A stretch of DNA of 64,000 nt from assembly GCA_963821235.1 (NCBI GenBank), contig CAWGCS010000001.1:558001-622000 (forward strand). The letters are read 5' to 3'. Source of the stretch: CTSoil-043 sp963821235 (GTDB lineage: Bacteria; Chloroflexota; Limnocylindria; Limnocylindrales; CSP1-4). The notes under the pieces are model-generated. The model made no database searches. It saw only the letters and a list, made by a program, of their open reading frames with translations, and was not told the origin of the DNA. Below are positions 49,034-56,940 of this stretch, piece after piece. The position numbers and the translations under genes are program-made. Numbering within the stretch: position 1 is the stretch's first letter; each line of letters begins with the position of its first letter.

Positions 49034-49930
49034 TTGAAGCGCAGCAATCGCCTGATCCTGTTGATCGGCTTCCTCCTGGCGGCGATCGCCTTCGTCGGGG
49101 TCATCTATGTCCTGGGGAACGGGAGTGGTGGTGGTGGCACCACCAACCAGCCCGATGCGAACAAGACGACGATCGTCGTCGCCTCCGTTGACATCCCCCT
49201 CGGCACGACGATCACCGAGGATCTCGTCGAGACCCAGGAGGTCCGGACGACCGAGAAGCCGGTGGGTGCCTTCACCCTCGAGAGCGAGGTCATCGGCCGG
49301 ACCATCACCACGCAGCTGACCAAGGGACAGCTCCTCGACGCCAACTCCTTCGCGATCTCGACGGTCAACCCCGACGTCGCCCGCCTCCTGGATCCCGGCA
49401 AGCGGGCGATCGCCGTGCAGGTGGACCAGGTGTCCGGCGTGGGGACTCTCATCAAGCCCGGTGACCGCGTGGACGTCGTCCTCGCCCTGACCGAGGACCA
49501 GACCAACAAGAACCCGATCACGGTCGAGGGGGCCCCCACCCGGGAGGGCCAGCCGCTGGTCACCGTCCGCAACTTCAAGACGGTGGACGCGCTGCTCAAC
49601 AACACGACCGTCAAGGTCCTCGTGGAGAACCTCCGCGTGGTCGGGACGCTGCTCCCGCCGCCGACGGGCACCCAGGGGACGACGGACGGCACCCAGGGGG
49701 CGGCCGCGCCGTCGCTCAACGGCCAGTCCCAGATCGCCCTCCTGGAGGTCACCCCCCAGCAGGCCGAGCTCATCCGCTTCACCCAGCTCGACGGGAACCT
49801 CTCGCTGGTCCTGCGCGCGCCCGGCGACGCCAAGGCACCGGTGGTGAAGACGACGGGCATCACCGTCCGGGAGCTCGTCGACCAGTACGGCGTCCTGCCG
49901 CCGAAGCTCATCCTCACCGAGCAGCCGTAA
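49034..49930 (+). CDS. cpaB: Flp pilus assembly protein CpaB (RcpC)
   Basis: 298 residues from TTG 49034 with GGGGAG eight bases upstream. One N-terminal membrane helix (LILLIGFLLAAIAFVGVIYVL), Gly/Thr linker, then the SAF domain: VVASVDIPLGTTITEDLVE, IGRTITTQLTKGQLL, and the RcpC domain GKRAIAVQVDQVSGVGTLIKPGDRVDVVLAL. CpaB is an inner-membrane/periplasmic assembly factor thought to link the Tad motor to the outer parts of the machine. First gene of the cpaB-cpaE-cpaF-tadB-tadC set. Confidence 0.92.
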   Translation: MKRSNRLILLIGFLLAAIAFVGVIYVLGNGSGGGGTTNQPDANKTTIVVASVDIPLGTTITEDLVETQEVRTTEKPVGAFTLESEVIGRTITTQLTKGQLLDANSFAISTVNPDVARLLDPGKRAIAVQVDQVSGVGTLIKPGDRVDVVLALTEDQTNKNPITVEGAPTREGQPLVTVRNFKTVDALLNNTTVKVLVENLRVVGTLLPPPTGTQGTTDGTQGAAAPSLNGQSQIALLEVTPQQAELIRFTQLDGNLSLVLRAPGDAKAPVVKTTGITVRELVDQYGVLPPKLILTEQP

Positions 49931-50021
49931 CCCACCCCGCCGCACGCGGGGCGGGAGGCCTCCTCCCGCCCCCGGCTCGGCGACCACCCCGCCCGAGCCC
50001 AGGAGCTCACCGGACCAGCCG

Positions 50022-51266
50022 ATGACCGACAAGATCCGCGTCCTGATCGTGGACGACATCCAGGAGACGCGCGACCACCTCAGCAAGCTTCTCGGGTTCG
50101 AGAGGGACGTCGAGGTGGTCGGGGCGGCCGCATCCGGCGCGGAAGCGCTGGACATGGCGGCCCGCCTCCTCCCGGACGTGGTCCTGATGGACATCAACAT
50201 GCCCGAGATGGACGGGATCGCCGCGACCGAGCTCCTCATGGCGCGCGTCCCGACCGCGGCGGTCGTGATGATGTCCGTCCAGGGCGAGGCCGACTACCTC
50301 CGCCGCTCCATGCTGGCGGGGGCCCGGGAGTTCCTGGTCAAGCCGTTCAGCTCCGACGAGCTGACGGCGTCGATCCGCCAGGTCCACTCCAGGGAGCGCG
50401 AGAAGCAGGGCCGCATGGCTGCTCCCGCGGCCGCGGCGGCCGCGCGAGCAGCTGCCGCCGCCAAGGAGCCCGGCCGCGTCGTCGCCGTCTTCAGCCCGAA
50501 GGGCGGCGTCGGCCGCACCACGCTCGCCGTCAACATGGCGGTGGCGGCCGCGATGGAGCCCGGCCGCGAGGTCGTCCTCGTCGACGGGTCGTTCCAGTTC
50601 GGCGACGTCGGCGTCCTCCTCAACCTCAATCCCCGCAGCAAGTCGATCGCCGACCTGGTCCCGGAGCTGGAGGCCGGCGGCGAGCCCGACTCCCTCGACA
50701 CCTTCGTCATCACCCACTCGACGGGGCTCAAGGTGCTCCTCGCCCCGCCGTCGCCGGAGATGGCGGAGCTGGTGACGCCGAACGCGATCCGGCGGGTGCT
50801 GGACGTCCTCCGCGCCCGCAGCGACCTGGTGATCGTGGACTGCGCGGCGGCCTTCAGCGACTCCACCCTGGCGGTCCTCGACACGGCGGATGTGATCCTC
50901 ACGGTCCTCACCCTCGAGATCACCAGCATCAAGAACATGCGGCTCTTCCTGGAGGTCGCCGACCAGCTCGGCTACCCGCAGGACAAGATCGAGCTGGTCC
51001 TCAACCGCGCCGATTCGGCGCTCGGCATCCGCGTCGCGGACGTCGAGCACTCGATCGGGCGGAAGGTGGACCACTCGGTCGTCAGCGACGGCCGAAGCGT
51101 CGTGTACGCCCTCAACCGGGGCGTGCCGTTCTTCGTCAGCAATCGCGAGGCCCAGGTGTCCCAGGACGTCCTCCGCCTCGCCCGGGCGCTCCTCGGGGCG
51201 ACGGAGGGCGCGCCCAGCGCGGCGCGCAAGCCGGCCGCCCGGAAGTCGCTCTTCGCGTGGCGGTAA
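50022..51266 (+). CDS. cpaE: CpaE/TadZ-type localisation ATPase with intact receiver domain
   Basis: 414 residues from ATG 50022. The N-terminal receiver is complete: VLIVDDIQETRDH, phospho-acceptor Asp in VVLMDINMPEMDG, MMSVQGEAD, Lys in FLVKPFSSDE. An Ala-rich linker (about residues 132-148) leads to a MinD/ParA-like ATPase with deviant Walker A FSPKGGVGRTTLAVN and VVLVDGSFQFGDVGVLLNL. CpaE/TadZ proteins place the pilus machine at the cell pole. In many species the receiver is degenerate; here it looks able to accept phosphate, possibly from the kinase encoded upstream. Confidence 0.92.
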   Translation: MTDKIRVLIVDDIQETRDHLSKLLGFERDVEVVGAAASGAEALDMAARLLPDVVLMDINMPEMDGIAATELLMARVPTAAVVMMSVQGEADYLRRSMLAGAREFLVKPFSSDELTASIRQVHSREREKQGRMAAPAAAAAARAAAAAKEPGRVVAVFSPKGGVGRTTLAVNMAVAAAMEPGREVVLVDGSFQFGDVGVLLNLNPRSKSIADLVPELEAGGEPDSLDTFVITHSTGLKVLLAPPSPEMAELVTPNAIRRVLDVLRARSDLVIVDCAAAFSDSTLAVLDTADVILTVLTLEITSIKNMRLFLEVADQLGYPQDKIELVLNRADSALGIRVADVEHSIGRKVDHSVVSDGRSVVYALNRGVPFFVSNREAQVSQDVLRLARALLGATEGAPSAARKPAARKSLFAWR

Positions 51267-51313
51267 CAGGTCGAAAGGTGCTCCCACCAGGGAGCTGAAG
51301 GGGTGGTCGGAAG

Positions 51314-52729
51314 ATGTCCCTGCTGAAGCGAATCGAGAGCGCTCGACCCGGCGGTGCCGGGCCGGCGCCCGCGCCCGGAGGTCCGCCGGCACCGCCCGGA
51401 CCCGGCCAGCCGGCCGGCGGCGGGCCGGCCCTGGCGCCTACCCAGCGCCTCCTTCCGAACGCCCCCGTCCGCGAGTCCTTCCGCGACGTCAAGTTCCGGA
51501 TCCAGAGCCGGGTGATCTCCGACCTGGACCCGAAGCTCGACCTCTCCAACCAGGTCGAGGTCCGCCGCCAGATCGAGGAGATCTTCGGCAAGGTCATCGA
51601 CGAGGAGGGCCTCGCCCTTACCCGCGCCGAGCGGGTCCGGATGCTCGAGCAGATCACCGACGAGATCATCGGCCTCGGGCCCCTGGAGCCGCTCCTCCGT
51701 GACGAGTCGATTACCGAGGTCATGGTCAACGGGCCACGGCAGGTCTACATCGAGCGGAACGGCAAGCTGGAGCTGACGAACGTCGTCTTCCAGAACGACG
51801 ACCACGTCATGCGGATCATCGACCGGATCATCGCCCCGATCGGTCGCCGCGTGGACGAGTCGTCGCCGATGGTCGACGCCCGCCTCACGGACGGCTCCCG
51901 CGTCAATGCGATCATCCCGCCGCTCTCCCTGGTGGGTCCCGTCATCACGGTCCGGAAGTTCGCCGCCTCCCCCTTCACGGTGGACGACCTGATCCGGTTC
52001 GGGACCGCCACGCCGGAGATGTTCGACTTCCTCAAGGCCTGCGTCGAGGCCCGCCTGAACCTCTTCGTCTCAGGCGGCACGGGCTCCGGCAAGACGACGA
52101 CCCTCAACGTGCTCTCCTCGTTCATCCCGAACGACGAGCGGATCATCACCATCGAGGACGCCGCCGAGCTGCAGCTCCGGCAGGAGCACGTCGTCACCCT
52201 GGAGTCGCGGCCGCCCAACATCGAGGGTCGCGGCGCGATCCCCATCCGCGAGCTGGTCCGCAACGCCCTCCGCATGCGGCCCGACCGGATCATCGTCGGG
52301 GAGTGCCGTTCCGGCGAGGCCCTCGACATGCTCCAGGCCATGAACACGGGCCACGACGGCTCCATGTCGACCGGCCACGCCAACAGCCCGCGCGACATGC
52401 TGTCGCGCCTCGAGACGATGGTCCTCATGGCCGGCGTCGACCTCCCCCTGCGGGCCATCCGCGAGCAGGTCGCGTCCGCCGTCGACCTCATCGTCCACCA
52501 GGCCCGCCTCAAGGACGGCACCCGGCGGATCACGAACATCACCGAAGTCCAGGGGATGGAAGGTGACGTGATCGTCATGCAGGATGTCTTCATCTTCGAG
52601 CAGACGGGCATCGTCGAGGGGAAGATCCAGGGTCGCCTGAAGCCGACCGGGATCCGCCCGAAGTTCGTCGAGAAGTTCGAGGTGATGGGCATCCACCTGC
52701 CGCCCGGACTCTTCGGCTTCGTCTACTAG
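51314..52729 (+). CDS. cpaF: Tad pilus motor ATPase CpaF (TadA)
   Basis: 471 residues from ATG 51314. A Pro/Gly/Ala-rich N-terminal tail of about 40 residues precedes the CpaF N-terminal domain (FRDVKFRIQSRVISDLDPK). Walker A is FVSGGTGSGKTTTLNVL (about residue 256), the Asp/Glu box IITIEDAAELQL, Walker B region RMRPDRIIVGECRSGEALDML, and the His box MNTGHDGSMSTGHANSPRD. All catalytic elements are present. It powers both extension and retraction of Tad pili in known systems. Confidence 0.96.
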   Translation: MSLLKRIESARPGGAGPAPAPGGPPAPPGPGQPAGGGPALAPTQRLLPNAPVRESFRDVKFRIQSRVISDLDPKLDLSNQVEVRRQIEEIFGKVIDEEGLALTRAERVRMLEQITDEIIGLGPLEPLLRDESITEVMVNGPRQVYIERNGKLELTNVVFQNDDHVMRIIDRIIAPIGRRVDESSPMVDARLTDGSRVNAIIPPLSLVGPVITVRKFAASPFTVDDLIRFGTATPEMFDFLKACVEARLNLFVSGGTGSGKTTTLNVLSSFIPNDERIITIEDAAELQLRQEHVVTLESRPPNIEGRGAIPIRELVRNALRMRPDRIIVGECRSGEALDMLQAMNTGHDGSMSTGHANSPRDMLSRLETMVLMAGVDLPLRAIREQVASAVDLIVHQARLKDGTRRITNITEVQGMEGDVIVMQDVFIFEQTGIVEGKIQGRLKPTGIRPKFVEKFEVMGIHLPPGLFGFVY

Positions 52730-52744
52730 GCGGGAGGTTCCGCC

Positions 52745-53755
52745 ATGCCGATGACCGTCATCGTCGCCGCCGTCGCGGCGATCGCCATCCTCGTGATCGC
52801 CGTCGGGATCGCCACCTCGGGCAGCGGCACCGGCGTCAGCGCCCGCCTGGAGCGCTACGCCTCCGGTCGCCAGGAGGCCAAGAAGGCCGATGGCAGCCCG
52901 ACGTCGCTGGGCGACCTCATCTCGCAGAGCGCGGCGATCTCGCAGTTCAACAAGGTCGTCGAGCAGCGGGACTTCGGAGCCAACCTGGCACGGGAGCTCG
53001 CCCGCGCCGACCTGAAGCTCAAGATCTCCGAGTACCTCTTCATCTGGCTCGCCGCCATCGTCGGGGTCCCGGCCTTCATGTTCCTGGCCGGCTTCGCCTT
53101 CCCGGCCCTCCAGAACCCGATCCTCCTCCTCGTGGGGGCGGTCCTCGGCTTCTTCCTGCCGCGCTGGTACGTCCGGCGCCGCCAGGGCAGGCGCCTCAAC
53201 CAGTTCAACAAGCAGCTGCCCGACACGATCACCCTGATCGCCAACGCCCTGCGGGCCGGCTCGTCCTTCCTGCAGGCGATCGAGCTGGTCGTCCGCGAGG
53301 CGCGACCGCCGATCTCGACGGAGTTCCAGCGCGTCATCCGCGAGGTCAACCTCGGCCTGCCCTTCGAGCAGGCCCTGGAGAATCTCTCGCGACGGGTGAA
53401 GTCGGACGACCTGGAGCTGATGGTCACCGCCATCTCCATCCAGTACCAGGTGGGCGGCAACCTGGCCGAGATCCTGGATTCGATCGCCTTCACGATCCGC
53501 GAGCGGGTCCGCATCAAGGGCGAGATCCGCACCCTCACCGCCCAGCAGCGGATGTCCGGCTACGTCGTCGCCTTCCTCCCGATCGCCCTCACCGGGTTCC
53601 TCTTCGTCATCGCCCCGAGCTTCCTCCAGCCCATGCTGGACCCGGACGTGGCCGTGGCGGGGATCCCGGCCGGGATCATCCTCATCGGGCTCGGCGGCGT
53701 GATGATGTTCATCGGCTTCATGTTCATCCGGCGCATCGTCGACATCGAGGTGTAG
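52745..53755 (+). CDS. tadB: Tad pilus inner-membrane platform protein TadB
   Basis: 336 residues from ATG 52745 with GGGAGG upstream. One N-terminal helix, a cytoplasmic stretch, two central helices (YLFIWLAAIVGVPAFMFLAG; ILLLVGAVLGFFLPRWYVRRR), the T2SSF domain NQFNKQLPDTITLIANALRAGSSFLQAIELVVREA with its conserved P-D-x-L/ITLIAxxLRAG core, and two C-terminal helices. TadB and TadC form the membrane platform the CpaF motor works on. Confidence 0.94.
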   Translation: MPMTVIVAAVAAIAILVIAVGIATSGSGTGVSARLERYASGRQEAKKADGSPTSLGDLISQSAAISQFNKVVEQRDFGANLARELARADLKLKISEYLFIWLAAIVGVPAFMFLAGFAFPALQNPILLLVGAVLGFFLPRWYVRRRQGRRLNQFNKQLPDTITLIANALRAGSSFLQAIELVVREARPPISTEFQRVIREVNLGLPFEQALENLSRRVKSDDLELMVTAISIQYQVGGNLAEILDSIAFTIRERVRIKGEIRTLTAQQRMSGYVVAFLPIALTGFLFVIAPSFLQPMLDPDVAVAGIPAGIILIGLGGVMMFIGFMFIRRIVDIEV

Positions 53756-53758
53756 GGA

Positions 53759-54709
53759 ATGGAAACCCTGGCCCCCGTCATCGTCGCCGGCGCCGCGGCC
53801 CTCGGCATCCTCTTCCTGGCCATCGGCCTCGCCGGCACTTCATCGGTCGACCCCGTCCAGGCCCGCCTGACCCAGCTCGGGTCGATGCAGGCGAAGAACC
53901 TCGAGGAGCTGGAGCTCCAGGCACCGTTCTTCGAGCGGACGATCCGTCCCCTCGCCGGCCGCCTCTCCGGCACCGTCTCGCGCTTCACCTCGTCGTCGTT
54001 CACGGCCCGCACGGAGAAGAACCTCGCCCTGGCCGGCAACCCCGGCGACCTGCGCGTCGCCGACTGGATGGGCATCAAGGCGATCGCGGCGATCGTCTTC
54101 GCGATCCTGTTCTTCCTCGTGTTCACCTTCCTCCTCGGCACCGGGTTCGTCATCGGGATCGCCCTGGGGGCGGTCGGCCTGGCCGTCGGCTACATCGCCC
54201 CGGAGTTCTGGCTCGGCCGACGCGTCCGCGCCCGCCAGAAGTCGATCATCCTCCAGATCCCGGACGCCCTGGACCTCCTGACGATCTCCGTCCGGGCCGG
54301 CCTGGGCTTCGACGCGGCGCTCGGCAAGGTCGTCGAGAAGATGCAGGGCGCCCTGGTGGACGAGTTCCGCCGCGCGCTGGCGGAGGTCCGGGTCGGCAAG
54401 GCCCGGCGGGACGCGCTGCGGGACATCGTCCCGCGCACCGAGGTGCCCGCCCTCACCAACTTCATCGGCGCCATCATCCAGGCCGAGCAGCTGGGCGTCT
54501 CGATCAGCAAGGTGCTCCAGGTCCAGTCCGAGCAGCTGCGGATCGAGCGCCGCCAGCGGGCCGAGGAGCAGGCGGCCAAGGCGCCGATCAAGATGCTCTT
54601 CCCGCTGGTCGGCTGCATCTTCCCGTCGCTCTTCATCGTCATCCTGGGCCCGGCCATCATCCTGATCATCAAGAACCTGGGCGGTCCGGGAGGACCGGGC
54701 GGCGGCTAG
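53759..54709 (+). CDS. tadC: Tad pilus inner-membrane platform protein TadC
   Basis: 316 residues from ATG 53759, three bases after tadB. Same build as TadB: N-terminal helix, two central helices (IAAIVFAILFFLVFTFLLGTG...), T2SSF domain IPDALDLLTISVRAGLGFDAALGKVVEKM, EVPALTNFIGAIIQAEQLGVSIS, and the C-terminal helix PLVGCIFPSLFIVILGPAIILI. It ends in a Gly/Pro tail. No TadV peptidase, secretin or TadE/F/G gene follows, so those parts lie elsewhere. Confidence 0.94.
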   Translation: METLAPVIVAGAAALGILFLAIGLAGTSSVDPVQARLTQLGSMQAKNLEELELQAPFFERTIRPLAGRLSGTVSRFTSSSFTARTEKNLALAGNPGDLRVADWMGIKAIAAIVFAILFFLVFTFLLGTGFVIGIALGAVGLAVGYIAPEFWLGRRVRARQKSIILQIPDALDLLTISVRAGLGFDAALGKVVEKMQGALVDEFRRALAEVRVGKARRDALRDIVPRTEVPALTNFIGAIIQAEQLGVSISKVLQVQSEQLRIERRQRAEEQAAKAPIKMLFPLVGCIFPSLFIVILGPAIILIIKNLGGPGGPGGG

Positions 54710-54730
54710 GCGGCCTGCCGTCACGGCGCC

Positions 54731-54826
54731 GCTCGGCGGCTCCGCGGGCGTGCCCGCGGCCGCGAGGCGGGGCGGCCTCGTGCGGCCCATCGCCGGGATG
54801 CTCGGCGGCTCCGCGTGCGTGCCCGC
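54731..54826. repeat. Two dispersed copies of a 26-27-bp repeat
   Basis: GCTCGGCGGCTCCGCG followed by GGCGTGCCCGC (54731-54757) recurs with one change at 54800-54826. The second copy overlaps the GTG start of the DUF192 gene. Confidence 0.7.
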
Positions 54827-55192
54827 AACCTGACCCGGGACACCGTCCTCGGGTCATCCCTGGAAGCGACGGAGTCGTTCGGCGGTCGCTTCATGGGCCT
54901 CATGGGCCGGGCCGCGCTGCCCCCCGACGGTGGGCTCTGGCTGCGCCCGGCCTCGAGCATCCACATGCTGTTCATGCGGTTCGCCATCGACGCGGTCTTC
55001 CTGGCGAAGCCTCGTCCGGACGGTGCCCGGCGAGTCACGGCCGTGCGGGCTGGGCTGCGGCCGTGGACGGGCGTCGTCTGGCTGGCCCGCGGCGCCGACG
55101 GCTGCCTCGAGCTGCCGGCCGGGACCGCCGCGGCGACCCGGACGGTGCCCGGCGACGTGATCGTGCTGGAGGATCTCCCGGGCCCCGCGTGA
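54815..55192 (+). CDS. DUF192 family protein
   Basis: 125 residues from GTG 54815. The family signature is present: GGRFMGLMGRAALPPDGGLWLRPASSIHMLFMRFAIDAVFL (residues about 22-62) with the IHMxFMRFxID motif, then RVTAVRAGLRPWTG and LELPAGTAA. DUF192 proteins are small beta-barrel-like proteins of unknown function. No signal peptide is seen, unlike many relatives. The start lies within a short repeat; it follows the tad genes but with a gap of 105 bases and need not belong to them. Confidence 0.85.
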   Translation: MRARNLTRDTVLGSSLEATESFGGRFMGLMGRAALPPDGGLWLRPASSIHMLFMRFAIDAVFLAKPRPDGARRVTAVRAGLRPWTGVVWLARGADGCLELPAGTAAATRTVPGDVIVLEDLPGPA

Positions 55193-55380
55193 GCGGATGG
55201 ACGTGACCCAGGGGCGGCGGCAGGTGGTCGTCGCGGAGGCCTCCGGGTCGTCGCCTGCACGGCCGGCCAGGCCCGGCCCACATGGTCGGGACCGCGGGTC
55301 GCGACGAGCACGGGATGAGCCGCGGATCAGTGCGAGGTGAGCACGAGGCAAGCGCCAGGTGGGTGGGAGATGAGCGCGGG

Positions 55381-56091
55381 ATGAGCGACGCGGGTCATCC
55401 TCCGGCGATGGCCATCTCCCGGCACGCCGGCCACATCGCCGGGCGCGTCCTCGACCTCGCCTTCCCCGCCGCCTGCGTCGGGTGCGGGCACGAGGGGGAG
55501 CCGCTCTGCGCCGCGTGCGGCTCGGAGCTCACCCGCCGCCGGGGCACCCCCGCCGGCGTGCCGATCGGCATGCCCTCCGACGTTCCCCTGCCCCTCGTCC
55601 AGCTGGAGTGGTGCGCGCCGTTCGGCGGCGTCGTCCGGGACGCCCTCCACGCCCTCAAGTACGCGGGCGAGCGGCGGCTGGCGGCGCCGCTCGGGGCGGC
55701 CGTGGCGGCCCGCTGGCGGGAAGCCGGCATCGGCGGCGACCTCCTCGTGCACGTCCCGGTCCACGACGGCCGACGGGCCGCCCGCGGCTACGACCAGGCC
55801 GAGCTGATCGCGCGCGCCGCCGCGGTGGCGCTGGGACTGCCTGCCGCCCCGGCGCTCCGCCGCGAGCGGGCCACGACTCCCCAGTTCGAGCTGGGGAGGG
55901 ATCGCCGGGCAGCGAACGTTGCCGCGGCGTTCAGCGCCGACCCCGGGTGGTGGGGCGCCGTCGCGGACCGCTGGGTCGTCCTCGTCGACGACGTCGTCAC
56001 GACCGGGGCGACGCTCGTCGCCTGCGCGGATGCGCTGCTGGACGCGGGGGCGGTGGCGGTCTCTGCCCTGACCGTGGCCCGCGAGGCATGA
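55381..56091 (+). CDS. ComF-family phosphoribosyltransferase-like protein
   Basis: 236 residues from ATG 55381; ATG 55408 (MAISRH) is also possible. An N-terminal zinc site CVGCGHEGEPLCAACG is followed by ALKYAGERRLAAPLG and the PRPP-binding loop WVVLVDDVVTTGATLVAC near the C-terminus, with RGYDQAELIARAAA between. ComF proteins take part in DNA uptake in competent bacteria (ComFA/ComFC) and in GntX-type metabolism. Next to a type IV-like pilus locus, a role in competence is plausible but not shown. The 190 bases upstream hold no other gene. Confidence 0.88.
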   Translation: MSDAGHPPAMAISRHAGHIAGRVLDLAFPAACVGCGHEGEPLCAACGSELTRRRGTPAGVPIGMPSDVPLPLVQLEWCAPFGGVVRDALHALKYAGERRLAAPLGAAVAARWREAGIGGDLLVHVPVHDGRRAARGYDQAELIARAAAVALGLPAAPALRRERATTPQFELGRDRRAANVAAAFSADPGWWGAVADRWVVLVDDVVTTGATLVACADALLDAGAVAVSALTVAREA

Positions 56092-56218
56092 GGGCCGGGC
56101 GGAGGGGCGAGGGCGCGGCCGGAGGGCGAGGGGGCCGACCTATACTCGACGGGACGGGTCGTCGCCGGGCGCCGCGTCCCGCGGCTCGGCCGGCCCGAAC
56201 GAACCCTGGAGGTCTGCC

Positions 56219-56815
56219 GTGAGGACGATCGTCAAGGGCAAGAACATGGACGTCCCGGAGTCCGTGCGGCTCTACGCCGACCGGAAGATGCGACGACTGG
56301 AGCGCTACCTCGACGACCGCACCGACGCGACCATCGAGCTCTCGGTCGAACGCCATCGGAGCGCCGCCGACTCGCGGATCGCGGAGCTCACCCTCGTGAT
56401 CGATGGCCAGGCCCTGCACGGGCGCGCGGAGGCCGCCACGTACGAGGCGGCGATCGACGAGGTCGTCGACAAGGGCGAGCGGCGAGCCGTCGACCACCGC
56501 GAGAAGCCCCGGGTGCGCGCGCGGGCGCCCGAGGAGAAGGGGATCCTCGCCCGGATCGCCGATGGGACCGCAGAGCCCGGTCGCGAGCGGCGGGTGGTGA
56601 AGACGAAGCGGTTCGGCATCGAGCCGATGTTCGAGGAAGACGCGATCGCTGAGATGGAGTCGCTGGGCCACGCGTTCTTCATCTTCGTCAACGCGGAGAA
56701 CGAACGGCTCAACGTCCTCTACCGGCGCCGGGACGGGGACTTCGGGCTCATCGAGCCGGTCATCGCCGGCGAGTACACGCCCGGCCGGGGCGCGAAGCCG
56801 GCGCCAAAGCGCTGA
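56219..56815 (+). CDS. hpf: Ribosome hibernation-promoting factor, long form
   Basis: 198 residues from GTG 56219, ribosome binding site TGGAGG. N-terminal S30AE domain: VPESVRLYADRKMRRLERYLDDR, IELSVERHR, AELTLVIDGQALHGR, and basic helix ATYEAAIDEVVDKGERR. The C-terminal dimerisation domain VKTKRFGIEPMFEEDAIAEMESLGHAFFIFVNAENERLNVLYRR marks long HPF, which dimerises 70S ribosomes into inactive 100S particles. A TATACT at 56141-56146 is the likely -10, about 75 bases upstream. Confidence 0.95.
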   Translation: MRTIVKGKNMDVPESVRLYADRKMRRLERYLDDRTDATIELSVERHRSAADSRIAELTLVIDGQALHGRAEAATYEAAIDEVVDKGERRAVDHREKPRVRARAPEEKGILARIADGTAEPGRERRVVKTKRFGIEPMFEEDAIAEMESLGHAFFIFVNAENERLNVLYRRRDGDFGLIEPVIAGEYTPGRGAKPAPKR

Positions 56816-56819
56816 CCGG

Positions 56820-56876
56820 CGGCCAGGCGCCGACCCCGCGGCCAGGCGTTGATCGGGCGGCCAGGCGCTGATCGGG
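56820..56876. repeat. Three tandem 19-bp units after hpf
   Basis: Units CGGCCAGGCGCCGACCCCG (56820-56838), CGGCCAGGCGTTGATCGGG (56839-56857) and CGGCCAGGCGCTGATCGGG (56858-56876) run head to tail directly after the hpf stop codon. Confidence 0.85.
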
Positions 56877-56940
56877 CCCGCGTCGGCCCATCGCCGGGCC
56901 GGCCGCCGGGGCCTCCCGAACGGTACGATGCCGGGCGACG

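Noticed and set aside
55282..55380. Longer N-terminus of the ComF-like protein
   Set aside because: The extension is rich in Arg/Gly/Ser, has repeated GGGATGAGC strings and no similarity to ComF; starts at 55381 or 55408 fit the family length.
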